Source of the DNA: Pararobbsia alpina
Lineage (GTDB): Bacteria; Pseudomonadota; Gammaproteobacteria; Burkholderiales; Burkholderiaceae
Assembly: GCF_902859895.1 (NCBI RefSeq)
Contig: NZ_CADIKM010000041.1
Coordinates: forward strand, 1-36,586
Direction: 5' to 3'
Length of the DNA stretch: 36,586 nt
A program made the translations under genes and the position numbers. This document shows, in pieces, positions 17,573-24,596 of the stretch; position 1 is the first letter of the stretch, and every line of letters begins with the position of its first letter. The notes under the pieces were generated by a model. It was not told where the DNA came from. It ran no database searches and worked only from the letters and a program-made list of their open reading frames with translations.

Positions 17573-18331
17573 TCAATGCGCCGTCCTGGCTGCCCTTTGT
17601 CTGAACAGCAGGATACCGGTCAGCATGAATGCGAGAAGCGTGGCCGACGCCGTATAGCGGCTCAGCGCCAAGCCTCCCGCGCTCAAGGGTTTATCCAGAA
17701 AGTCACCGACCACGGCGCCCAGCGGGCGCGTCAGGATGAACGCGGCCCAGAACAAGAGAGTACGCGATGCCCGGGTCCCGTAGTAAGCTGCCGCGATCAG
17801 GGCGAGCAGTCCTCCGAACACGACAGCCGCGCCGGTGTAGCCCAGGCCTGCGGTGTCGGCGGTCCAGTCGCCCAGCGCCGTGCCTAAGGTCTGGGAGAAC
17901 ATGATCGTCACCCAGTAGAAGACTTCCGCCCTGGACGAGCTGACAGTGGTCACCGACACGGAGCCAAGGGTGCGATACCACGCAAGGAGCGAAGCGAGCA
18001 GCAAGGCCAATAGCAGGCCTGAACCGCCAGCGTACCCGATTCCGAGCGAGCGATCCGCAAAATCGGCCAGCGTTGTGCCGACCGTGGTAGTGGCGATGAT
18101 GGTGGTCCAGTAAAGAAAGGGCTGAAAGCATTTGGCCTTGATCTGCGCGATCACGGCGGCCAGGAAGATCGCCGAAAAGATTCCCGTGCCAACCAGATAC
18201 CCCAGGTTCATGGACATCGAGACGGCATCGCCGCCGGTTTCGCCGAGAGTAGTCGCGGCGATCTTGATCAGCCAGAATCCCAACGTGACTTCGGGGACTT
18301 TGGTCAGAGCATGTTCTGTGGATGTTTTCAT
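17573..18331 (-). CDS. COG4705-type four-repeat membrane protein, second copy
   Basis: The 252-residue protein is almost entirely membrane-embedded, about eight helices. It contains four copies of an exactly spaced W-x9-G-x4-D pattern: W20/G30/D35, W75/G85/D90, W140/G150/D155 and W195/G205/D210, each beginning with an aromatic-Trp pair and separated by about 55-65 residues. The start motif KVPEVTLGFWLIKIAATTLG is shared with the paralogue two genes upstream. Function is unknown; the repeated acidic residues inside hydrophobic segments suggest a channel or transporter, which is inference. The ATG at 18331 has no clear Shine-Dalgarno, so translation may depend on readthrough from the lipoprotein gene 16 bp upstream. 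Confidence 0.85.
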   Translation of the reverse strand: MKTSTEHALTKVPEVTLGFWLIKIAATTLGETGGDAVSMSMNLGYLVGTGIFSAIFLAAVIAQIKAKCFQPFLYWTTIIATTTVGTTLADFADRSLGIGYAGGSGLLLALLLASLLAWYRTLGSVSVTTVSSSRAEVFYWVTIMFSQTLGTALGDWTADTAGLGYTGAAVVFGGLLALIAAAYYGTRASRTLLFWAAFILTRPLGAVVGDFLDKPLSAGGLALSRYTASATLLAFMLTGILLFRQRAARTAH

Positions 18332-18347
18332 GGGAGTCGTGGTTGGG

Positions 18348-18800
18348 TTATGCCTTGCCTTGGAGCGTATCGAAAGTTTTCAGCAGCTCAGCCATGGCCG
18401 CTTTGCAATCAGTCTGATTCGGCGCAATGGCTCGCAGCGCCGCCAACGCCCTGTCGATGGCCCTGTCAAGAACGTGCCAGTCATCGGCCGCACGCGGTTT
18501 CAGTCCTGCCTCGGCAGAATCCCATGCGACCTCCAGATCCTTGATGCGTGTCCTCGCCGCCGGCAGATTGCCGTTGTTCACGATGGTGGCAACGTCGGTT
18601 GCGATGCTGCGGAACGCGGTCAGATCGCCAAGTCTGGACGTTGACTCGGTCTGCGCCGCGGCGGCGGGCTGCGAGGTCGTGGCAGGCGCGGAAGCTGCGC
18701 CACTTTGTTCAGCTGGCTTGGAGCAGCCAGCCGTCATTGCCAGGAACAGCACGGCCAACAAGGTGACAACAGGACGGGTGAACGAGTGCCGCGTAGGCAT
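18348..18800 (-). CDS. small lipoprotein, helical
   Basis: The 150-residue product starts [20 protein letters not shown] and has lipobox TAGC, with lipidated C26. An Ala/Ser/Thr/Gln-rich linker (27-50) leads to a helical domain ([60 protein letters not shown]). The ATG at 18800 follows GAGGAGAAATC, a strong ribosome binding site; an upstream in-frame extension to 18923 overlaps the previous gene and is not used. Residue S27 after the Cys predicts outer-membrane sorting. It lies between two COG4705 membrane protein genes and is probably their extracytoplasmic partner. The domain has no recognised name to me. Confidence 0.85.
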   Translation of the reverse strand: MPTRHSFTRPVVTLLAVLFLAMTAGCSKPAEQSGAASAPATTSQPAAAAQTESTSRLGDLTAFRSIATDVATIVNNGNLPAARTRIKDLEVAWDSAEAGLKPRAADDWHVLDRAIDRALAALRAIAPNQTDCKAAMAELLKTFDTLQGKA

Positions 18801-18826
18801 GATTTCTCCTCTGAAATGGGAAAGGG

Positions 18827-19609
18827 TTATTCGGTGGCTTGAGCGGACCCGCTTCCATCCGAGCCGAATTGCGCGAGAGCCACCAACACGACGATCACCG
18901 AGAGAAACAGGGCACTGGTCCACATTGCACCCATACCCAGACCGCCGTAGGTCCTCGCTTGCGTCAACAGGTCGCCCAGCGCGGCACCGAAAGGCCGGCT
19001 CAGGATGTAGGCGATCCAGAAGGTCAGCACGGCATTGCCACCCATGCGCCAGATGGCGTAAGTGACGCCGATCAACGCACCGAAAGCGACCGCGCCCCAG
19101 ACGAAGCCCCGGCCCAAGGCCTCGGTCGCCAGATCACCGGCTGCGGTTCCGAGCGCGAACGTGCAGAGGATGGCCGCCCAATAGAATAGCTCGCGCTTGC
19201 GCGTCACTATGTCGTGGATGGACAGGGTGCGTTCGACCCGGTACCAGACGAAGAAGATCCCAGCGAGTGCAACTGCAAACACGGACGTGCTGACGTACAG
19301 GCTAACGCCAAGACCATCGGTCAGCAGGTCGGTGATCTGGGTGCCAACAACGCTAACCAGTACGACCGTGAGCCAGTAAATCCAGGGGGTATAGCGACGG
19401 GCGCGCAACTGCGTGACGAGAGCGATCACCAGCAACGTGGCCATGACGGAACTGGTGACGCCCTGGCCCCAGCCCACATTGACCGCCAGGAAATCAGCCC
19501 CTGTCTCGCCCACTGTGGTCGACATGATCTTGACGATCCAGAACGACAGCGTGATTTCCGGGACTTTGCTGAGCCAGCCGGCTGATCCGGTCACGGGCAT
19601 TGTGTTCAT
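18827..19609 (-). CDS. COG4705-type four-repeat membrane protein, first copy
   Basis: The 260-residue, eight-helix protein is a paralogue of the one at 17573-18331. The same pattern recurs with identical spacing: W24/G34/D39, W79/G89/D94, W144/G154/D159 and W198/G208/D213. The first repeat is the most conserved between copies ([20 protein letters not shown] versus KVPEVTLGFWLIKIAATTLG). ATG 19609 has AGGAG 5-9 nt upstream and is preferred over the ATG at 19630. It is the first gene of the five-gene operon, so the promoter should lie in 19610-19700. Function is unknown. Confidence 0.88.
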   Translation of the reverse strand: MNTMPVTGSAGWLSKVPEITLSFWIVKIMSTTVGETGADFLAVNVGWGQGVTSSVMATLLVIALVTQLRARRYTPWIYWLTVVLVSVVGTQITDLLTDGLGVSLYVSTSVFAVALAGIFFVWYRVERTLSIHDIVTRKRELFYWAAILCTFALGTAAGDLATEALGRGFVWGAVAFGALIGVTYAIWRMGGNAVLTFWIAYILSRPFGAALGDLLTQARTYGGLGMGAMWTSALFLSVIVVLVALAQFGSDGSGSAQATE

Positions 19610-20344
19610 CGTGTTCTCCTGCCGATTCAAAAGGTTTTGCAGTGAGTGTGAACAAGCCGACTTAGCCCAGCCATAGGTTTAACACAGTCATGCCGTGTAA
19701 AAATCAAGCCTCCACTCAAGACGGAAACGACCGCAACACGAACGATCGCAATGTCCAACCGCGACCCCCGGCATGCGGTTTCAATGGCTCCTTCCAAGGC
19801 GCAACCGACGCCTGAATGTCCAAACCGCGACGCCGGCGAAGGTCGCCTCCTGGCCGACTACTGCCCAATGCGGGCGGCCGGAGTCGCCCCCCTGCGGCCG
19901 TACGCAACATGCAGCCGAATGTCGGCCGTTGAGCCAATTTCGGACAATTGTGAGCAGCAGCTGGTCTTCCACCACGTGTGGAAAACGTAACTCATCTGGT
20001 GGTGGGCCAACTGGACATTCTCGTCGGGACTGAATGTCGATCGTTAATCGCGTTCGCGACACCAAATAGCCCCGTAACTGCGATTTGACGCATCGGGTCG
20101 AAGTCGATAGCCGCCACCGTACAGACATACCCTGTCAGTCGTGAGAACATAGGGCTACCAACTGTGCGCACCAACGATTTTCGGGCGTTCTCGCAAGGCA
20201 ACCATTTGCGACAGTCGGGGACCGGCGCAACATAGCACGCCCTTCTAGTGACAGAAACGTCAGATGCCGCAGGACTTTTTGCCATTTGGTCGCGACCCAC
20301 GCGTCGCGCGGCTGACGAAGGGTGTCGAACTTAGGGAGAATGTC
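19610..20344. other. 735 bp intergenic; operon promoter expected at its left end
   Basis: No gene is supported here. On the minus strand, TTTACAC and GTGTTAAA at about 19680-19700 form an imperfect dyad upstream of the five-gene operon and could be a regulator site, but this is weak. The remainder (19740-20330) has frames on both strands with no domain or ribosome binding site. The last bases contain the AGGGAG ribosome binding site of the 24-residue peptide gene. Confidence 0.35.
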
Positions 20345-20419
20345 ATGAACAACATCATCTGGCTTGTAGGAGCCGTGGTTATCGTTCTGTTCGTACTCGG
20401 CTATTTCGGACTCAGGTAG
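20345..20419 (+). CDS. 24-residue single-helix membrane peptide
   Basis: ATG 20345 follows a strong Shine-Dalgarno (AGGGAG at 20333-20338, 6 nt before the ATG). The product starts MNNIIWLVGAVVIVLFVLGY and ends FGLR: one hydrophobic transmembrane helix with a short polar head and a basic C-terminus. The size, ribosome binding site and clean helix resemble widespread proteobacterial one-helix small proteins, although I cannot name a family. It has no cotranscribed partner except the helicase fragment beginning 22 bp later. Confidence 0.6.
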   Translation: MNNIIWLVGAVVIVLFVLGYFGLR

Positions 20420-20441
20420 GGCCTTCGTCGCAGGTGGAAAA

Positions 20442-20951
20442 ATGGCCGGCTCGGTCCCGTCGCGTGTTGACGAGACCAAGCGAAGACGCGGCTATGACTC
20501 ACTTCCAGGACATCTAAAAGTCTGGGCGCAGACAGAACCGCGTATCGATGCGGACTTCATCCTGTTCGACGAGGCGCAGGACAGCGATGGCGTCATGCTT
20601 TCGGTGCTTGGTCTCCAGCGCCACGCGCAGATCATCTACGTCGGCGACCCCTACCAGCAAATCTATGAATGGCGCGGCGCGGTCAATGCAATGGCCCAGA
20701 TCGACGTGCCCGAGCGTGCGCTCACCGAATCCTTCCGCTTCGGACCTACGTTCGCAGCGCTCGCCAGTTGTGTTCTCGCACTGCTCGGCGAGCGCACGCC
20801 CATTCGCGGCCAGGATGGCATCGGGTCGATCATGGTGGAGGATCCGAATATCTCACCGCCAGTCGATGCCATTTTGTGTCGATCACGGCCTTGTTCTAGA
20901 CCGCGACAAAGGCCGGCGACTCGGACTTGTCCGCGCCCCTTCCGCGATTAG
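20442..20951 (+). pseudogene. UvrD/FBH1-like superfamily 1 helicase, internal fragment
   Basis: Residues about 20-130 of this frame are a helicase segment: GHLKVWAQTEPRIDADFILF, motif II DEAQDSDGVML, motif III VGDPYQQIYEWRGAVNA, then ALTESFRFGPTFAALASCVL and VDAILCR. Walker A and motif Ia upstream and motifs IV-VI downstream are absent, so only about 120 of several hundred residues remain. After about 20880 the frame turns Arg/Pro-rich and runs into the converging gene at 20948. The fragment cannot hydrolyse ATP and is a relic of a larger gene. Confidence 0.8.
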
Positions 20952-21760
20952 TATCCGGGCGGCGCCGGCACTGGCATGTACACCACGCCGCTGCTCGCAT
21001 AACCCGCCGCGTACCAGGTCGCGCCACACTTGTAGTACGGCACATTCTGGACCCCGACCGGAGCGACGTTGCACGGCGGCGCGACGGGCGCAGGGGCAGG
21101 GGCAGCGACGACGACGGTGGTGGTCGCGGGCGGCGGCGTGGTCGCGGCAACTACCGCACCAGTGACAACCGCCCCGGCCACAAATCCGGCCGCCGCAGAG
21201 CCGCTGTCCCAGTTCGAGCCGGAGCAGTTGTAGCAACCGCCGCTGCTGTTGTAGTTGTTCTGCACGTTGGTCACTGTCGAAGCACGCGTGTTCTGCGCCT
21301 GCGTAGCCGTGGCTTGCCGGGCACTCTGGTTCTGACCTGTCGTTTGCGCCGTCGAGGTCTGTCGTGCGCTCTGGTTCTGGCTCGACGTAGCCTGGCGCTG
21401 GGTCTGATTCTGGCTCGTGCTCTGCTGTCGGCTCGCCTGATTCTGGCTGGAGCTTGCCTGCATCGAACTCGCGGAACTCTGGCGCTCACTCTGATTCGCA
21501 CTTGAAGTAGCTTGACGCGAGCCCTGACTCTGCTTTTCCGTTGCCTGCTGGCCGCCGCCACCGCGCTGTGGGCTACCTTGCGCTGCGGTTGTGCCGCCGG
21601 AGGAGAACCCTCCATCCGATGCCGCTCCGCCGCGGGAAAAGCCGCCACCGCCACCACCACCCCCTCTCTCGCCTCTTGCATCCGCCTGATTCGTCAGGCT
21701 CAGCGTGAATACTGCGGCAACCAGTGCCGTAACGGCACGACCCCGTGATCCAGTTTTCAT
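20948..21760 (-). CDS. secreted Gln/Ser/Asn-rich repeat protein
   Basis: The 270-residue protein has a signal peptide (TGSRGRAVTALVAAVFTLSL, cleavage near ADARG), a Gly-rich stretch, a repetitive segment rich in Gln, Ser, Asn, Arg and Thr (about residues 70-160), a two-Cys motif (GGCYNCSGSN), a hydrophobic Ala/Val/Gly segment (AAAGFVAGAVVTGAVVAATT), and a C-terminal domain with two further Cys (APPCNVAPVGVQNVPYYKCG, then ATWYAAGYASSGVVYM). The C-terminal part resembles small proteobacterial exported proteins with a Gly/Ala membrane segment. The ATG overlaps the upstream TGA as TGATG, so translation is coupled to the DUF2092 gene, and the two products probably act together in the envelope. Confidence 0.8.
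   Translation of the reverse strand: MKTGSRGRAVTALVAAVFTLSLTNQADARGERGGGGGGGGFSRGGAASDGGFSSGGTTAAQGSPQRGGGGQQATEKQSQGSRQATSSANQSERQSSASSMQASSSQNQASRQQSTSQNQTQRQATSSQNQSARQTSTAQTTGQNQSARQATATQAQNTRASTVTNVQNNYNSSGGCYNCSGSNWDSGSAAAGFVAGAVVTGAVVAATTPPPATTTVVVAAPAPAPVAPPCNVAPVGVQNVPYYKCGATWYAAGYASSGVVYMPVPAPPGY
21280..21540 (-). repeat. degenerate coding repeats, SQNQ-x3-RQ units
   Basis: Within the secreted protein gene, units of about 10-13 codons of the form SQNQ-[AST]-x-RQ recur at least five times (for example SSQNQASRQQST, SQNQTQRQATS, SQNQSARQTST, GQNQSARQATA, AQNTRAST). DNA copies differ at many third positions, so this is an old protein repeat rather than a recent slippage tract. Confidence 0.7.
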
Positions 21761-22620
21761 CACTTGGCTCCCTTCTTCCCGGATGCCTTGCCAGCCACAG
21801 GCGACACGCGCGGAAGCTGCGCTGCGAACGCGACTTTTTGCAGGCCATCAGGCACCTGAGCCGAGAACGTCACATCATCGATCTCCGGCGCAAGATTCCA
21901 GTTGGAAAACTCCGCCCAGAACTGCGGCTGGCCCGCCTCCGCCTTATAAGTTAGTACGATGCGCACTGGCAGAGGCTTGTCGCCATCGGCCACCCACACC
22001 TGGAAATCTACCGTGTCGGTACGCGCGGCGAGATGATGGGACGCGATGCCGTAGATGCTTGTTTTCTCCACATAGTCCACCGACCGTACCCGGTTCTGGA
22101 ATTCCGCAGGCAGCCGGCTCAGCAGCATCGCCGCAAGCGGAAGGCGCATGCCCAGATCCCTGACGAAATACACGACGGTATCGTCCAGCGTGCCGGGTTG
22201 TGCCGCCGTCGCATAGACTTTGCGGGCGAGATCAACCAGAACGATCTCTTTGCCGGTGAACACAGTAAGCGTCTTTGCACCATCGCTGCGTTCGCCTTCC
22301 ACGCGCAGGCGATCGGGCCGGCTCAACGTGACTGTGCGGTTTTCGCCGAACTCGATCTTCTGTCCAGACGGCTGCACAGCGTCGTACCCAGCGCGCAGGC
22401 TGACGCGGAACCTCGGCATTCCTCCAAGGAACTCCGCCATGTTCATCAGAATCGCGCGAGCCTGGGCTTGCGAAGCGGTCTCGGGCTCGGCCGCCGGGGC
22501 ACGCGCCGCCGATTCTTTCTGCGGGGGAGCGGAGTGGGCGGTGGGCGCGGCAGTCAGTACGAACGCCGCGACACATAAGGCCCTGGCTGCACAGCGCCAT
22601 GCTTCAATGGTTAATCGCAT
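21760..22620 (-). CDS. DUF2092 periplasmic protein
   Basis: The 286-residue protein has a long signal peptide (MRLTIEAWRCAARALCVAAF ... APTAHS) and the DUF2092 domain from about residue 50: ARAILMNMAEFLGGMPRFRV, then IEFGENRTVTLSRPDRLRVE, TGKEIVLVDLARKVYATAAQ, RIVLTYKAEAGQPQFWAEFS and FSNWNLAPEIDDVTFSAQVP. The pattern is a LolA/LolB-like beta sheet wrapping a helix, a fold that carries lipids or lipoproteins; that reading is inference. AAGGAG lies 8 nt before ATG 22620. It is the first gene of a two-gene operon with the secreted repeat protein, and a dyad lies 79 bp upstream of its start. Confidence 0.85.
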   Translation of the reverse strand: MRLTIEAWRCAARALCVAAFVLTAAPTAHSAPPQKESAARAPAAEPETASQAQARAILMNMAEFLGGMPRFRVSLRAGYDAVQPSGQKIEFGENRTVTLSRPDRLRVEGERSDGAKTLTVFTGKEIVLVDLARKVYATAAQPGTLDDTVVYFVRDLGMRLPLAAMLLSRLPAEFQNRVRSVDYVEKTSIYGIASHHLAARTDTVDFQVWVADGDKPLPVRIVLTYKAEAGQPQFWAEFSNWNLAPEIDDVTFSAQVPDGLQKVAFAAQLPRVSPVAGKASGKKGAK

Positions 22621-22698
22621 GAACCGACTCCTTCTCCGCGTCGTGCTTCTTCAGTCTGACGCCCAGCTTTCAGAATAGTCGATTGCGCAGTGCTGTCT

Positions 22699-22716
22699 AT
22701 TGACCCTTAGTCCAAT
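22699..22716. promoter_or_regulatory. ATTGGACT-type dyad, upstream of DUF2092 operon
   Basis: ATTGACCCTTAGTCCAAT is an imperfect palindrome related to ATTGGACTTTAGTCCAAT, lying 79 bp upstream of the DUF2092 start codon. Related sites occur at 28745, 29513 and 32746. The 320-bp gap between this operon and the patatin gene otherwise shows no gene. A hairpin with 8-bp arms (22916-22923 and 22935-22942) sits at the patatin stop but lacks a T-run. Confidence 0.5.
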
Positions 22717-22940
22717 CACCACACTGCTTGCTACAGGCTCGGACCGAAACGGACCAATGTTTCAGGTGGCTTCGCAGCGCGCCCGGGCGACATCCGTGAG
22801 AAGTGGGCCAGGAACAAATGCATTCAAGTTTGGAGCGACTGACGCGCCAGTGCGTATCGCAGTGACCGGCGAGGAGGCAGGAGCCTCGGCCCGATTGAGT
22901 GGGTCGGCCATAAGGAGCGCACGGGGCTTTCCGGCGTGCG

Positions 22941-24410
22941 CTACCTCGCGGCGGGTACCGTTGCTGCCGCCCCGGCGCGCGTCGGGGCGGTCACGATTCG
23001 GCCCCCCACATCCCGCAGCAGCCGCTGGAACTCGGGCGACGCCATGATGATCTTCCCCGCAGCGGCGCGCAGGCGGTCGACCGCCTCGCCCGACAGAGAG
23101 AACGACGTGGTCTGCTCGTTCAGGTAATCCAGTTCCGCCTGATCCGTCAACTGGGCGAACGACACGTCGATGGCGTAGATCGACGTGTCCGGCGTACGCA
23201 ACGCCGTGGTTATCGCCCGATCCTTGTTCGCGAAAAATGCGAGCGACTCCCGGATTCGGCGCATGGATTGCCACTGTGCCTGTTTGTCCCTCAACAGTTC
23301 AGTCGCCTCGTAGGAATAGTGATCGATCGGAACGCCCGCCGCTTTTACCAGTATCTGCAGTGGGCCCGGCGGGGCTTCCGACTTGTCCCATTCTGTCTTC
23401 GGCGAGGACAGTGAATTGACAACAAAGACGATGATCCTACGTATATGGTCCAGTGGCGTGGGCTGATCAATTGACTGCAGCGCTTCCATGATCTCCAGGG
23501 AATCCAGCACACTTCGCATACCGCGATTGTCCGAAACGCCACCGTCCACGACGTGGATGTAGGGCCGGTTGACACCGTCCTCGAACTCCGCCTCCTCCTT
23601 CAGATGGCGGGTGGCGCGTGCGGCAGGTCGAGGCGGGTCGACGGAGTCGACAAACGGCTTGATCCAGGCGGGCGGCACGTAGCCGCAAGTGCCCCCGTAA
23701 TTGTTGAGCGTAATGGGCGAGAGCACCACCGGTACTGCCGACGATGCGGCAGCGGCACGGGAAAGACGTATCGCATTCAGATCCGTGCAGAGTGCGTCGA
23801 AGGTGGTCTGCGTAAAAGGCAGGCGGGCGCCGGTGGAAATGTCAGTGGCCGAAACGATGATGAACGGACCATTGCCGCGATTTAGGTCGCCAAACGTCGC
23901 GCCGTTGAACAAAATCTCGTCGTATAGATCGGCCGCTAGTTCCGAACGGCCCCAACCGCTTGACCAGAGTGACGGCCAGTAGGTCGGGCTAAAAGAGCGG
24001 GAAGTGATCTCCGCCTGCACGTCACGCTTGAGGAAGCGCTGGACATAGTCGTCGAAGAGTTTGTCACCGTAGAGTCCATAGGCGAGCGCGGTAAAGCTTC
24101 CGCCCGACACGCCGGTGACCACGCCGACATGGTCAAGCAGGCGTGACTTGCCTTTCGGTCCGACGACTTCGGTATTCCGCAGGAACTCGAGGACGCCGTA
24201 CGAGAAGGCGGCAGCACGTGTGCCGCCGCCCGAAAAGGCCAGGATCACCAGGTTTTCGTCGGCCGTCAAATACTGCGGGCGCGTGACAAGTCGATAGCCG
24301 GAATTCGGATCGGCGTGGGTAATCGGCCGGTTGATCGGACGGCTGGCGCAGCCGCCGACTAAAAGCAACAATGCAAGTACCAGCCATAGCGGCGTCGGCA
24401 AACGAGTCAT
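22941..24410 (-). CDS. patatin-like phospholipase, lipoprotein
   Basis: The 489-residue protein has a lipoprotein signal peptide (LVLALLLLVGGC, lipidated C21). The patatin domain carries an oxyanion loop SGGGTRAAAFSYGVL (60-74), nucleophile S102 in GVSGGS (100-105) and catalytic D289 in VVDGGVSDNRG. The catalytic dyad is intact, so acyl-ester hydrolysis of envelope lipids is the likely activity. A22 after Cys predicts outer-membrane sorting. GGAGG lies 5 nt before ATG 24410. The DUF3604 gene ends 186 bp upstream in the same direction, so it may be read with that operon or from its own promoter. Confidence 0.9.
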   Translation of the reverse strand: MTRLPTPLWLVLALLLLVGGCASRPINRPITHADPNSGYRLVTRPQYLTADENLVILAFSGGGTRAAAFSYGVLEFLRNTEVVGPKGKSRLLDHVGVVTGVSGGSFTALAYGLYGDKLFDDYVQRFLKRDVQAEITSRSFSPTYWPSLWSSGWGRSELAADLYDEILFNGATFGDLNRGNGPFIIVSATDISTGARLPFTQTTFDALCTDLNAIRLSRAAAASSAVPVVLSPITLNNYGGTCGYVPPAWIKPFVDSVDPPRPAARATRHLKEEAEFEDGVNRPYIHVVDGGVSDNRGMRSVLDSLEIMEALQSIDQPTPLDHIRRIIVFVVNSLSSPKTEWDKSEAPPGPLQILVKAAGVPIDHYSYEATELLRDKQAQWQSMRRIRESLAFFANKDRAITTALRTPDTSIYAIDVSFAQLTDQAELDYLNEQTTSFSLSGEAVDRLRAAAGKIIMASPEFQRLLRDVGGRIVTAPTRAGAAATVPAAR

Positions 24411-24596
24411 GGGTCCTCCGGATCGGTCCCCGTCCTACGCAAGGTTGCCATGGTTGTTCTCGGCAGTAAGCTGTATGGGCTATCGACGAAAGCCACCGCC
24501 ACCGCGCTCGGCTTGGGCGTAGCGTCGGGTCTGGGGGCATGACGTTGGCGAGCGCTGCATCTGCTGATGCCGGCTCGTTGTGGGCGAACCGGCTTT

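Noticed and set aside
20548-21165. 205-codon plus frame across the helicase fragment and the secreted repeat gene
   Set aside because: Arg/Ser/Thr-rich out-of-frame reading; motif-bearing frames exist on each part.
21280-21540. Repeated DNA that could suggest a CRISPR or satellite
   Set aside because: Repeats are protein-level, in frame, of variable length and without unique spacers.
22916-22942. Hairpin at the patatin stop codon (8-bp arms)
   Set aside because: No T-run follows on the minus strand and the stem overlaps the stop codon; too weak to call a terminator.
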